Positions 51,650 through 62,831 of a stretch of DNA of 64,000 nt are shown piece by piece; within the stretch, counting starts at the first letter, position 1; each line of letters starts with the position of its first letter. The position numbers were made by a program, and so were the translations under genes. Origin of the DNA: Sphaerulina vaccinii (lineage: Eukaryota; Ascomycota; Dothideomycetes; Mycosphaerellales; Mycosphaerellaceae); the NCBI GenBank assembly GCA_022570795.1, contig JAKUDP010000004.1:434001-498000 (forward strand). Reading direction: 5' to 3'. A model generated the notes under the pieces. That model did no database searches. It worked only from the letters and a program-made list of their open reading frames with translations, and was not told the origin of the DNA.

Positions 51650-53377
51650 TCAACCGTCAAGCATGAAGTCGTCCTCAAGTAGACTTTTGCTCGCTACGAA
51701 GCTGAAGCCGCCGAATGGATCGTTTTCGGCGCTAGCATATGAATCGATGGTCAAATCCTCGAATCTATCGTTACGGGACACGACTGGACTGAGTGGAAGG
51801 TCGGTGAACTCCTGCGCGAAGTTCTCGGCGAGCTCGGGATCAGTAACGACAGGCTGGATCGGCTGTGCAGATGTTAGCAGTTGACCATGATTTGCACGAG
51901 AATTGACACTTACTGGCTCCATCTCTCTTCTCTCCAGTTTCTTCCAATCAATCTTCTTGAAGAAGCGATGTGCCTTGAGCTCCTTGACTCCTTTGCTCGT
52001 TGTACCACCTAGTCGCTTGTGCGGCTCCTTTCGCAAGAGGCGAGTGAGAATGTCCTTAGCATCCGGACCAAGATAGTAAGGCAGCTGAAGTTTCTGCTTG
52101 ACAATGTTCTGCTGGATTTTGGCGTGATTGTTGCCACCGAATGGCGGCTGACCGGTGAGCAGGTCGCATCCTATTGCTCCCAAACCCCACCAATCAACCG
52201 AGAAATCGTATGACTTGCCCTCCACGACCTCTGGGGCCATGTAGTCAATCGTGCCCAGAATGCTGTTCGTGCGATCGTCCTCTTCAGCTGATACTTTGGA
52301 CAGACCGAAGTCAGTGAGCAGCAGATGACCTTCTGAGTCCAGCAGACAGTTCTCCGGCTTGAGGTCACGGTAGATGACACGAACTTCTTGGTGCAAGTGT
52401 TCAAGCGCGAGGACCATCTCAGCCATGTAGAACGCGGCGACGTCTGCCGTGAACATGCCCTCCAGTGCCAAATGTGTGAACAGCTCGCCGCCCTGTGCAT
52501 ACTCCAAGATCAGGTAGAGCTTCTCGTGGTCTTGAAACGCGTAGTAAAGCTTGACTACAAATGGGTGGCGATTGATAGACTCCAAGATCGTGCGCTCGGT
52601 ACGAGTCTGCTCAATAAGACGCTTGTGGACAGTGAGGCTAGCCTTCTTGAACTGCTTCTGCGCATAGAGCTTGCCTGTGCACTGCTGCTTGACGAGGTGC
52701 ACAGTGCCAAAAGCGCCCTTTCCAAGACATCGGAGTGGCTCAAAGTCCTCGGCATGCATCTTGCGATGAATCGAAGCGGTTCGCAATCCACCTTCGATAG
52801 CTTGCGACGCGAAGAGAGGAGTCTGGGAGCCGGCAAGTGGACTGATGAAGTCGTTATCCAGGGGCACATCATATGCTTCCATCTCGGTTCGATCACCGTC
52901 ACTGCCAGCTGAGGATGGTGTAGCAGTCGCGGTGGTCATAGAAGCATTTGACATGACACGAGCCAGACTCGGCCTCCTGCTGTCCAGGTTCAAGGCGTCG
53001 AGTCGTTCGCGGAGGCAGCTAATCCCACCTTGCGGAGTGGCCGGACGCATTGCAGGACTGACGGCGCCGAGACGAGGAGTGTTCACTCGAGAGTTGACTC
53101 GAGAGAAGTCCGATTCCTCACCGTCCGTGGTCACTGGTGTCTCGAAGCCTTTGATGACCTTGACAGCAGGCGCGGCGGGCATCATACCCTTCTTCTTGTC
53201 TTTCTGGCGCTGCTTCTTGGCCTTCTTTCGGATTGCTTCATGGTCCAGCTTCGGAATAGGCTTGAGCTGTTCGGTTGCGCTATCTCGTGGGATCATGCGC
53301 GGAGTGCCAATTTGCATTGGTGGAGAGCGCTGAATGCCCAGATCGGCATAGCTGGGCTCGATATCCATAGCTGGCAT
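51650..53377 (-). CDS. AGC protein kinase, Psk1/S6-kinase-like
   Basis: Exons complement of 51650-51862 and 51914-53377; product 558 aa. A 51-nt in-frame intron (donor GTAAGT, branch GCTAAC, acceptor CACAG) must be removed to give REMEPPIQPVVTDPELAEN. The frame opens at a TTG (53419); the first ATG is 53377. The disordered N-terminus holds a basic patch (KKAKKQRQKDKKK). Kinase domain at about 212-470: LGKGAFGTV loop, YAQKQFKK lysine, YRDLKPENCLL catalytic loop, DFGLSK, GTIDYMAPEVV. The C-terminal AGC extension ends with a hydrophobic motif FGGFSF. This combination matches fungal Psk1-type kinases, which act downstream of TORC1 on ribosomal protein S6. All catalytic residues are present. Confidence 0.9.
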   Translation of the reverse strand: MPAMDIEPSYADLGIQRSPPMQIGTPRMIPRDSATEQLKPIPKLDHEAIRKKAKKQRQKDKKKGMMPAAPAVKVIKGFETPVTTDGEESDFSRVNSRVNTPRLGAVSPAMRPATPQGGISCLRERLDALNLDSRRPSLARVMSNASMTTATATPSSAGSDGDRTEMEAYDVPLDNDFISPLAGSQTPLFASQAIEGGLRTASIHRKMHAEDFEPLRCLGKGAFGTVHLVKQQCTGKLYAQKQFKKASLTVHKRLIEQTRTERTILESINRHPFVVKLYYAFQDHEKLYLILEYAQGGELFTHLALEGMFTADVAAFYMAEMVLALEHLHQEVRVIYRDLKPENCLLDSEGHLLLTDFGLSKVSAEEDDRTNSILGTIDYMAPEVVEGKSYDFSVDWWGLGAIGCDLLTGQPPFGGNNHAKIQQNIVKQKLQLPYYLGPDAKDILTRLLRKEPHKRLGGTTSKGVKELKAHRFFKKIDWKKLERREMEPVSVNSRANHGQLLTSAQPIQPVVTDPELAENFAQEFTDLPLSPVVSRNDRFEDLTIDSYASAENDPFGGFSFVASKSLLEDDFMLDG

Positions 53378-54962
53378 AATTATTTCTGTCGTTCGAGCGG
53401 CAGTACTGGCAGTATCCAAGGACGCGCAAATGCAGCCCGAGCGGCTGTCACGTTCTGATCTGACCTATGCAGTTTGCATGTGACAGTCGATGTGGTACCA
53501 GAATGGCGGTACTTGTGGAAATGTGTGTAGACTCTTCGGCGAAGAAGAGAATTTATTTGTTTTCGCCCAGTTTCAGGTGTTCTCCCTTACACTGGGCCCT
53601 GTACACCTAGCCAGTCCAACGCGGCGAAGCTGGAATCGGTGCGCGACAGTCCTGCAATGCCGCTTGGGAAAACCGCGACAAATGCGCCGGAATCGCTCGT
53701 GTATGTAGTTGCGGTAGGAGCGGAGTAGCCCATCGACGGTGATGTAGACGTGTTGTTTCGTTTGCTGAGGCCGTCAGATCTTTCTGACGACTGAAGACTG
53801 CGTGCGAGTGCTTGTGGTTGTGTCTGGTGGTTGTTGTCAGGGTCAGGAGCGAGAGAGAGACAGAGGTCATTTCCACTTCAACTTCCAAGAAATCGAGAGG
53901 TTCACGCACAGACCACCGCTTAATTTAGAGCCAGCCGCATCCAAACCCTTCCGCACGTTCTCAGACAATGCATTCAGCCTGTGGAATGTGAGAAGTGCTG
54001 TATGACTGTACGCAGAGTACGACTGTCCGCTCATGAAAGTCTATACTTCCGCAATGCGTACAAATGCTTTCGGTGACCGATAGTCATCCTCAAACGTGAA
54101 GACCTTCCAGCCCTCGTTTGGCAGCTGGGCACTTATATCTGATGGATTCACCGAATTATCCTTAAGACCACAGCCATTTCACTACAAGACTTAGGTTCTC
54201 CAGACGCCGCCTGTGCATTCATGCATTCTATGATCTGCTGATGGTTTAGAGAAGGACACCTTGCCTCGTCTCACGTCCTTGAGGCATGTTCTTCAAGACT
54301 GCCCACAAGCATGTCTTTGAGCACTGCACCATGGTGTCATTGGTATCCCCGCAAACTTCTGCACGCTCCGAGAGCAAGTCCCTTGGCTGTGTTCAATCGA
54401 CATATGCTCGTTGACGATATCGTCCGGCTGCACGACAGTTCCTCACTTGTTGCAAGACGTCCGTCTAATGATGGATTTGCTCCTAGAGGTTGCACGTTGA
54501 GGTCCAGGCCAAGTCCTACGTCTTCGGTCAGTCCATTTGTACAGCAACACCGATCAGAGAACGTCAGAACAGTAGAAGTGTCGTGTGAGCATGAGATTAT
54601 GTGAGAAAGGTTGACTGGAGGTCGTGCAATGACATCGTCTACAAAGTTCAACTCGGCAGAGCTGCCCGGGACGAAACTAGCTAGTCGAGCTCCACTTTGA
54701 AATTCATATGCGGAGTCATTATTCTGCCGAAGAAGACAGAAACGTCTTGCCCGTCGACTCGCCTTCGATACTCTCCCTGCACTCCACCTATTGCAGCGTG
54801 TTGTCGTCGGCGCTCCAGGAGTCTTCACCACATTCGATTCTTTTCAGCTCCTGGAGTCCGCCATTCCCACCGCCGCCGCCGAACGAACCGCCCGCGAGAA
54901 TCTTTACCGGCAAACAAGAAGTCCAACATCTCTGCTGACGAAAGCCACTTCTCGACACAAGC
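53378..54962. other. 1.6-kb divergent promoter region
   Basis: Between the kinase (minus) and the large BTB-type gene (plus). Only short ORFs; a C-rich, TC-rich stretch near 54840-54960 is probably the leader of the plus-strand gene. No RNA gene recognised. Confidence 0.55.
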
Positions 54963-57230
54963 ATGACACCTCAACAGAACGGCACTGCTGCCAATGGAGT
55001 GAATGGACATCGTGCAAAGCGGAGCACCGGACGTGTGGTGCCAGCCATTCCACTTGCTTTGACTAGGCCAAAGCAGAAGGTCAAGCCACTGGCGAAGCAA
55101 GATGGTGCTGTAAAGGCCAGCACTCCTCTTACAAACTCGCAAGCGGTATCTGAGCAGGGACTGAATGGAGGAGGTGACGTTGAGCAGCAGGCACGAGGTG
55201 GTGAGGTGCAGAAAGTGGATCAATTGGTGGTAGATGAGCAGCAGCCACAGCAAGAGCATGGACAGCAGGAGAACACACGACCGTCGACAGAGACGCCTGA
55301 ATCCCGAGGAAGCGCTGCCATGTCTCTGTCAAATGGTGCTACGCCCGAGCCTGTGGCCAACAAGGCTCCCTCACAGCCCGAATCGCTCACAACCGGACAG
55401 GCGGCAGCATTATCATCGAGCCCGGCAGCCACGTCCAGTCCAGTATCAGCAAAATTTGATATGCGACAGATCAGGACTGAGCTTCCGCCGGCGTTTGTCC
55501 CATCATCAGCACAAGAAACGCCCGTTTCTGGAACTTCTTCGCAGCGCCGTCCCCCGGGCCTGTTTTACGGCCACGCAGTTCATCCCAGCACTAGCAGCAT
55601 AGTCTTTGGTGGCAATGAGTCCTCGGGCTCTTCACCAGCGCCTTCTTCGGGCGGCGGCTCTGCCTTCATGCCTCCTCCAACCCAGCCTCAGTCCTACACT
55701 CATGCCCACCATACTTCCGAATCACATTCCCGACACGTGCAAAACGGTCAGCCGACAGGGGCATTTGGTTCGAGGCAGGGCTTTTCACCACAACACCATC
55801 CCAATGCGCACATGCCGTTCCGCTACCCACCGCGCGAGAACTTCACACCTAACGGAGCGCCGGCGGCAAACGGCTATGGCCCACGATCGCGTTCAGGCTC
55901 TCATGCCTCGTCGAGGGTTGGCGTCGATTTACAATCTCCCGCGTCAACCGGTCTGGATCAGTCGATCGACAGCGGCAAAGCCATATACCATGACGGCAAA
56001 GGCCTTTTTACCAATCGACTTGGTCCACCATTAAAACAGCACATGCAGCCACCTCCGCCTGCCTTTCCGCATCCCGAGATGGCAGCTGGGTTCGAGAATG
56101 CTGAGTCGATGCGAGATCATGTCCTGTCACAGTTCCAGAACCCTGCCCTTGCCGATTGCCAGCTCCGAATATCTGAGGAGGATGGCAATGCTCGCGCTGA
56201 GCTGGACTGCCACAAGCTTATCCTAGCCCGCAGCCTGCGATTGTTCGAGATCATTAGTAAGAGTGACACAACTACTTCGCGTGGAACCATTGAAGTCGAA
56301 CTCAAAGGCCCTCACCTACGCATAGGACCATTCATCGATTCAGTCCGATATCTCTATGGTGGTCCGCTACCACCTCATAACCTGTACAACCTCGCACACA
56401 ATGCGTCCACAGAGGACAGAGTTGAAGTGGCGCTGCAGTACATTGCGACTGGAGCTTGGCTTAACATCCATGCTGTCGCTCAGCGGGGTGTCGAGATTGC
56501 CCACAATCTGCTGCACTGGGACACTATCACACCCGTGCTCGCCTTTGCACTGGACGGCGGTCTTGGTCAGAGGTGGCCTGTTGAAGACGGCAGCGAGGAG
56601 AGGACGAGCACATGTTCAAGCGACGACTCCTTCACCAAGCCGGAGGCAGGTGGCTCACCAATTCACGAACCACACTCATCCGCCCTTCTCTCCACTGTCC
56701 TTGAGTATGCCGCGCACAACCTGCCTCCGAACTTCTACATCGATTCTTCCGCGCCTCAATCCGATGCATGCCCTCGGCTTCCATTCTATCCACAGCGCCA
56801 TCAGAGCAATGCGTCACGATCCGATCCACGATTAAGCAAGATCAGGTTTGGAGAGATGTCCAATGACGATCATCAACGGCCATCACTTGCGACCACCATC
56901 ATATCGAGCATACTACTTTCACTCCCATTCCCTCTGCTCAAGTATCTACTGGAACATCCTGCCCTAGCCGGCCGGTTGGGTGCCGACACCGTTGGCAGTA
57001 TCATGCGGCAGGTTGTCAACGAGCGTGAAGTCCGTCGACAGAAGGCTCTCAAGGCTCGTGTGGCAAGTCGTGGCCACGAGGCATTCGACCCTCAACAGGT
57101 CCAGAATTTGTACTGGGAAGAGGCTGTGGAGCCATCGCATCAGACGCGAGCCGGCTTCCGTCTATCACGCCGAAGAAGAGGTGTCGACACACCTCCAACG
57201 AGCTCTTCGGAGACTGATGCGTCTAAGTGA
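54963..57230 (+). CDS. Large BTB-type domain protein with disordered N-terminal half
   Basis: Single exon, 755 aa. Residues 1 to about 370 are low-complexity (Gln, Ser, Pro, Asn, Gly). A BTB-like fold begins about residue 380: MRDHVLSQFQNPALADCQLR, then LDCHKLILARSLRLFEIISK and a strand-rich part (GTIEVELKGPHLRIGPFIDS). It is followed by a helical region comparable to the BACK region (ASTEDRVEVALQYIATGAWL) and a C-terminal helix and basic tail. Homologues occur across Pezizomycotina without assigned function. It is unrelated in sequence to the tandem BTB genes at 22-24.7 kb except for the fold. Confidence 0.78.
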   Translation: MTPQQNGTAANGVNGHRAKRSTGRVVPAIPLALTRPKQKVKPLAKQDGAVKASTPLTNSQAVSEQGLNGGGDVEQQARGGEVQKVDQLVVDEQQPQQEHGQQENTRPSTETPESRGSAAMSLSNGATPEPVANKAPSQPESLTTGQAAALSSSPAATSSPVSAKFDMRQIRTELPPAFVPSSAQETPVSGTSSQRRPPGLFYGHAVHPSTSSIVFGGNESSGSSPAPSSGGGSAFMPPPTQPQSYTHAHHTSESHSRHVQNGQPTGAFGSRQGFSPQHHPNAHMPFRYPPRENFTPNGAPAANGYGPRSRSGSHASSRVGVDLQSPASTGLDQSIDSGKAIYHDGKGLFTNRLGPPLKQHMQPPPPAFPHPEMAAGFENAESMRDHVLSQFQNPALADCQLRISEEDGNARAELDCHKLILARSLRLFEIISKSDTTTSRGTIEVELKGPHLRIGPFIDSVRYLYGGPLPPHNLYNLAHNASTEDRVEVALQYIATGAWLNIHAVAQRGVEIAHNLLHWDTITPVLAFALDGGLGQRWPVEDGSEERTSTCSSDDSFTKPEAGGSPIHEPHSSALLSTVLEYAAHNLPPNFYIDSSAPQSDACPRLPFYPQRHQSNASRSDPRLSKIRFGEMSNDDHQRPSLATTIISSILLSLPFPLLKYLLEHPALAGRLGADTVGSIMRQVVNEREVRRQKALKARVASRGHEAFDPQQVQNLYWEEAVEPSHQTRAGFRLSRRRRGVDTPPTSSSETDASK

Positions 57231-58005
57231 GCGTCTTACTCTGTTTGAATTCGAAATAAAAGCTTTACATGTTTGTGCACATCGTCATGTTGGCGACTTT
57301 TGTCTGTTGCATAGCAAGCGGGTGGCGTTAATGTTATGATGATGAGCTGGGCGGGCTTTTCGAGATACTACATGTGCGATGCCTGCGACTGCTTTCTTGG
57401 ATGGTGTATCGACGAGCATATGGGACGGAAAAGAAATGAAATGCGGAGCACTTTCGGATTACACGATCTGGGCGGGTATGAAAGGCGTTGGCGCACTACG
57501 AGGAAAATGGATCCGGGTCGATATTGGATGGGTTCACAGAATGTCTGCCATGATGAGACGGAGGACGCATCAGATACACTGGAACGCCGACCGTACGTAC
57601 TTTCTGGACTGGACTTATAGTCTGGTTTTGCACAAGTCTAGGACACGTACATAAAACGACGAAGACTTGAAGAGTTGGCATGTATTTCATTCTGTCAGCG
57701 AGCGACGCATCTCAACATCATGCTTATAAATGGGAAAGAGTGACGCATGCGATCGGATTATTTTGAACTGCCAAATTGCTGACTTCGGACATCAATGCAT
57801 CGCATCCTTCGACCGCTTTTCACCGAGAGGCATAGGTAACCATCTTTGTCATCCTTTCACAGCTCGGCTCCGAACCACGCTCTACGCGTTGTAAGCAACA
57901 GCAATGTGTTCCGACCAGGACACCAATAGATTCGAGATATATGTCTATCGTGAACAGCTTAACGATCACTAGCACAGCAGTCAACTTCATCGACACCGCC
58001 ACAAC
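57231..58005. other. Intergenic, no gene seen
   Basis: 775 bp between two plus-strand genes; short ORFs only. Confidence 0.6.
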
Positions 58006-58814
58006 ATGTCTGCCATCAAACCTATCAAGCTCTACGGCCATGGCCCGGTGTGTCAGACGTCTAAGACTGCATCTTGCCTGTCCCCATACTAATCCCATCC
58101 TAGACGGCCAACCCCTTCAAAGTCATGATCATCCTCGAAGAACTCAAACTTCCCTACGAATTAGAAGACGTCGACTTTGCAGTCATTAAGCAGGAGCCTT
58201 TCATCAGCATCAATCCCAATGGTCGTGTCCCGGCTATCGAGGACCCGAATACTGGTATCACGTTATGGGAGTCCGGCTCGATTATCGAGTACTTGCTCGA
58301 TCAATATGATAAGGAACACAAATTACACTCATCATCAAGTGTACCTGAGAAGTATCAGGAGGCGACTTGGAAACATTTCCAAATGTCTGGGCAGGGACCG
58401 TATTATGGACAATTGGCTTGGTTTAAGATGGTATATCACTGCTGCTCATCCTCTTCCGAACTATCACGTCACGATGGAGCCACATACTGACATCTGCAGC
58501 AGTTCCATCCCGAGAAGAATCTTACTTCCGCGATCGATCGTTATGCGAAGGAGCTTCGCCGCGTTATTGGCGTGCTCGAAGCACATCTTACCAAGACCGG
58601 TACATCCTATCTTGTAGGAGAGAAGGTCTCGTTCGCAGATCTAATGTGGTATCCATGGAATGATTTGGCTATTAAGCATTTGATGGGAGAAAGTGGAGAG
58701 GAGGAGTGGAAGAAGACGTGGCCGAGATCGTACGAGTGGCATAAGAGGCTGGGAGATAGAGAGAGTGTCAAAGCTGCTGTGAAGAGGAGAGAGGCTGAGA
58801 AGAAGGAGCATTGA
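58006..58814 (+). CDS. Glutathione S-transferase
   Basis: Exons 58006-58047, 58104-58430 and 58500-58814; introns of 56 nt (branch CTAAT) and 69 nt (branch CTGAC); product 227 aa. The N-terminal thioredoxin-like domain shows IKLYGHGPTANPFKVMIILE, with INPNGRVPAIEDP (cis-Pro) and LWESGSIIEYL (Glu-Ser glutathione contact). The C-terminal helical domain has YLVGEKVSFADLMWYPWND, the N-capping box. The sequence resembles the fungal Gtt/Ure2-like class. It conjugates glutathione to electrophiles in the cytosol; substrate unknown. Faces the SDR gene tail to tail, 107 bp apart. Confidence 0.9.
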
Positions 58815-58921
58815 GCATGCAGATGAGAATCATCATTGCCTTGGCGATGTGATAGGCATAAGTATACACCGTCGCTGAGAGATGGCACGTCATCACCGAG
58901 AGCACACTAGTCCACCATCAC

Positions 58922-59938
58922 TCAGCGCACACACTTCTCCTTCGCACCATCAAGTTCCAAACTGAACTCAAACAACCTCTCCTCCCCCTCAATATCATAC
59001 GCATGCTGTCCATACCCCGGAGCAAACATATCCTCACCTTCCTTCCACGGCCCTACGATTTGACAATCGTCAAGATACCTCCCTCCTTGCCCTTCCAGCG
59101 CTTTCGCACAAGCAGCCCAAACTTCCGTCGCAGCACCCTGTTCAGAATCCTTGAAAATTGTCTTGAGATAAGGATGTTCGGTAAGTTGTGCCAAGGTCTC
59201 TTCACTCATATGTTGCATCAAACCTGTAGCAATGCCACCAGGTTGTACAGATCATGCATGAATTCCATCGGCTTTGGCTTTACGTTCGAAAGCGTTTGCT
59301 GTCCAGAGATTGGCAGTTTTGCTTTGTGAGTAGGCGATTTTTGGATCGTAAATGCCTTCTGAGTTGTAGTTGTCGAAATTGACGGCCGGACCGAAACGAT
59401 GCGCAATAGAAGACAGGATAACAACGCGGGAGTTGAAATCTGGTGAGGTAGCCGCTGCTGATTTCAGAGCAGGATAGATCAGGTGTAGTAGCAGGAAGTG
59501 AGCAAGGTGATTCACGCCGAATTGCTTTTCGAAACCATCGACTGTGCGACCTTCTGGACAAGCCATGATGCCTGCGTTCGCAATGCAGATGTTGAGTTTC
59601 GGTGTGAGTTCGAGGAACTCTTTGGCGAAGCGTCTGACATCTCCGAGAGATTCGAGGTCGAGTTTCAAGATGTGGACTTTGCTTGAGGTGGCCAGATCGT
59701 CGCCGAGTGCTTGTTTTGCCTTCTCGGTGTCCCGAGCTGTCAGGTAGAGCGTTGCGCCGGTCAGGAAGAGGGTTTTGGCCGCTTCGACGCCGAGGCCTGA
59801 AGAGCAGCCAGTGATGAGGATGGTTTTGTCAGCCCATTGGCCTTGGAGCCCTTCTGCTTCTACGATTTGTTTAGCTGTAGGGCGATCGTCGCCTGGACCT
59901 GATGGGTTTTCGTGAGCTGCAACCCAGCGATCGGTCAT
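58922..59938 (-). pseudogene. Short-chain dehydrogenase/reductase with in-frame TGA
   Basis: One continuous frame of 339 codons from ATG 59938 to the TGA at 58922, interrupted by a TGA at 59252-59254 (codon 229). It shows TGCSSGLG (NADP-binding, residues 43-50), NAG, and YSQSK (Tyr203, Lys207), typical of classical/retinol-dehydrogenase-like SDRs. Homology continues directly past the stop (SVQPGGIATGLMQHMSEET), where family members have an ordinary residue after HA. The C-terminal 110 residues include the substrate-binding region, so the truncated form is probably inactive. The start region and the end of the gene are otherwise intact. Recent nonsense mutation or sequence error. A small relic of a related gene lies at 51.4 kb. 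Confidence 0.78.
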
Positions 59939-60472
59939 GATTGGCGAGGTAGATTCGAGGGTGTTGCGAGGAGAGTGTTCCAGGGAAATGCTGAGTCTAT
60001 GTTACTGCTGGTACGGAGTGCGAGCCGCGCATACTTCTACGCCAGGTAATCGTTTGCCTCATCTGTGGGTATGCACAAGAAGTAGCTCATTGAAGCAACG
60101 AGCTGTCGATGCCCTTCATGGGCAGACGTCGGTAGACTTAGTCTGCTACGATGTTAAGACGGAGTGCGGACATAAGGATCATGGCGTCCCCAAGAACTTC
60201 TCGTGATGATACGACATGCGGCCGCGCGCGGCATTCTCGTTACCCACTCTGAATTACGTTCGTCACTCGTGGCAAGCATTCTTGTGGATCGAGGCTGAAC
60301 GTCACAGATCAAGCCTGTGATAGGTAGGTAGCGGTAGCAGCACTACTTCAAGTATGCTCCGGTGGAGGCACAGTCACAGTCGTATATGTTGCGCAAGTTG
60401 CTGGGCGTCTACATCCGGTGATGTGATACATCGCTCGCTGCTTCTTGCCAAGAAACGGTCAGAATAGGTGGA
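59939..60472. other. Intergenic, no gene seen
   Basis: 534 bp: SDR promoter and 3' end of the HET gene. Confidence 0.6.
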
Positions 60473-62499
60473 TCAGGCTTCTTTAGTACCATACCTCTGT
60501 TGCCCCGTACCAGACCAGCAGCCTCGATGCGGGAATCGCTGGTAGTCAAACAGAAACTTCTTCTGTGTCCAGATTGTGGTCCATTCGCGCAGAAAAACAT
60601 CGTAGGTGTCCTGTTCACATGCCTTCACAGTCATCGATCGCCATCTTTCGTACTTACAGGCCAGCGGTCCTCAGCAGCAGGCTCCGCAATGCTTATATTC
60701 CATAGAGCTCTGTTCGCTGTTGCTGACCAAGGTTTGAGGGTCACCAAAGGACTCCGCTGGCCTTCCATCTTAGCATCCATTAGCACGAATTGCAGAAGAT
60801 TCGTGTCTAGATGAGCTTTACATGCCCAGAGAGTACCATGGACGCTCTTGCTAGGTCTAACCATTCCCCATTCGCTGTTATAACCACTTCTCAGACATTC
60901 AGGAAATTTCAAAGTCTTGAACAAGCCTTGATGACTCTGGCTGCGAATCACTGGTTTGCCGAATAAGAGGTCGTCGACAAGATCCACGTTCGAGAAATGT
61001 TCCTTGAGGTCTTTCAAATCAGCATCTGCGGTGTGATCGCTACCGAGTGCACCCGTGAAAGTGTCTGCAAAGACTATGGCTGGCTGAAACTCCTGGTTAA
61101 ACCCAAGACTGAGACATTTGGCCTTCAGCGCAGCATAGCTAATGTCGATAACAGCAACTGGAAATGGTCGAGCTCCCGCAGGTTGTGTGATGATGTCGTT
61201 CTGCCACTCCCCGAACGCGATGTCTGAAAGCGGTGCTTCAGGGCTTGACCTTACCAGAAGGGCCTCATCGATCTCGTACTCATAAGCTCGCTCGTCCAGG
61301 TAATGCATTTCTGCATTGTTCAGTGGCCTTTGTCTTACATAGACTGAGCGTAACTCAGGCATGTGCCCATCAACTCGCAATAGGTGGCGATCTCTATAGT
61401 GCACACGGCGATATTGATTACCATTACCCAGTCGTCGTAGGTAGATGCCTTGTGGTTGGCCCTTGCCGTCATTGACGGTACCGCAGTTGAGCACTGCAAT
61501 GCAGGTGTCCAGTGACCACTGAATGAGTGGCATCTTGATCAACAGACTTCTATTCGATAGGGAGAAACCACGGGGAGGAAAGAAGTCGTGGAAGTGGCTG
61601 GTTCCCTTGCCTTCGAGGTCTGCTGCTAGCATCCCGATATGATTCGTCTGCTCGCTATCCCAGACGAAGATGCTCTGGTCGTCACTAGTCTTAATTATCT
61701 CTTCCTGTAGTCGCACGAAGGCTTTCTTGCCTTCGCCGTACAACATTGGCATTGCCACGTCAAACAAGCCTAGTAGGCTATACGCTCGGTCTTCAACTCT
61801 TGTGGTGCGCCGCTTCGCAGCCCAGGACATTCGCATCGCGATAGAGCATTGCTGCAAGGTATAATCACCACGAATGATATCTCCATCGATTCCAGATGCG
61901 CGAGAGATCCAGCATTGAAGCGAGGTTTTATCGCCTATGAATCGCCAAGCTTTATCGTAGAAACGAATGCATCGCGGAGCGAGCAATTCTTGCAAAGTCC
62001 ACCCTCTGGTAAACCAATGGCTCTGCGAGAAAGCATTGTCGATGCGCATCACACCAGGATCTCTCGTCTTAAGATGCCGGCAGTTCGCGTGCGTGGCGAG
62101 TTCAATGTGGTCGAGATCATCTATGCTCACATCTGTCAAAAACACATAGCATATACTCGATCTCGCATACCAATGGAACATTGAGTTGATGGCTTCCTGC
62201 AACTCTGCTGAGCTGCGCTTGTCTATGCAGCACGTGTCGATCCAGACATAGTCGAACCCATCCCGAGCCGCTTGCTGTCGACAATGCTGGATCTTGCGCC
62301 ATCCAGAGAGTGTGCGAGAGAGGTTGCCACCGGTCAGTGCATCGAATCCGACTTCCTCGTCCTCATTTGCAGCCCAGGTATGCGAGAGGATGGCGTACTG
62401 GACGCGTGCCAAGCCAGTATTTGGATCGCGCTCCAGGTCTGATACACGCACCGCCTGCAGCCGAGGTGTGTCGTTGTCCTTGGTGTCCAGGAGCCACAT
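60473..62499 (-). CDS. HET-domain protein (HET-E/HET-D type)
   Basis: Exons complement of 60473-60610 and 60658-62499; product 659 aa. The 47-nt intron (donor GTAAGT, acceptor GAACAG) joins AEDRWP to DTYDVFLREWTTIW. The start at 62499 gives MWLLDTKDND, the usual HET-domain beginning; the frame stays open upstream to a GTG at 62586, and a small extra 5' exon from ATG 62671 is conceivable. HET motifs: VQYAILSHTW, FDYVWIDTCCIDKRSSAELQ, AINSMFHWYA, WFTRGWTLQELLAPRCIRFY and RVEDRAYSLLGLFDVAMPML. HET proteins trigger heterokaryon incompatibility and cell death on non-self recognition. No NACHT or WD repeats follow, so it is a short member. Whether it acts in incompatibility is unknown. Confidence 0.87.
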
Positions 62500-62831
62500 C
62501 GCGAGACGCTCGGCGTATAAGGTCGTGTTCTCGTAGATGAGATCTGGTGGCTCTCCGATTTCTGTCTGCTGCAAGAACGCGTCCACTCTGAGGATATTCT
62601 TACCTGGAAAGACTGCTGGAGTGCATCGCTCACAAGATGATGCTCGATCGCGTTGTCATATAGTCTGCCATCTCTGTGAGACACAGCAGAACGTCACGCG
62701 TAACAATGTTGTGTGGTGGTCGTTGACGCGAAGAAGAAGAAACACGAGAGTGGAAAGAACACTTCCCTGCACTCGCCAAGATTGCGCCTTCCCTCACTTC
62801 CCCGTCCAAGCCATCAACATCAACATAGACA

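Noticed and set aside
52880..52895. tRNA B-box-like GGTTCGATC
   Set aside because: Lies inside the kinase coding exon and lacks the trailing TCC and any cloverleaf.
59252..59254. Programmed TGA readthrough or selenocysteine
   Set aside because: Context is TGA TCT rather than TGA CTA, and most fungi lack selenocysteine machinery.
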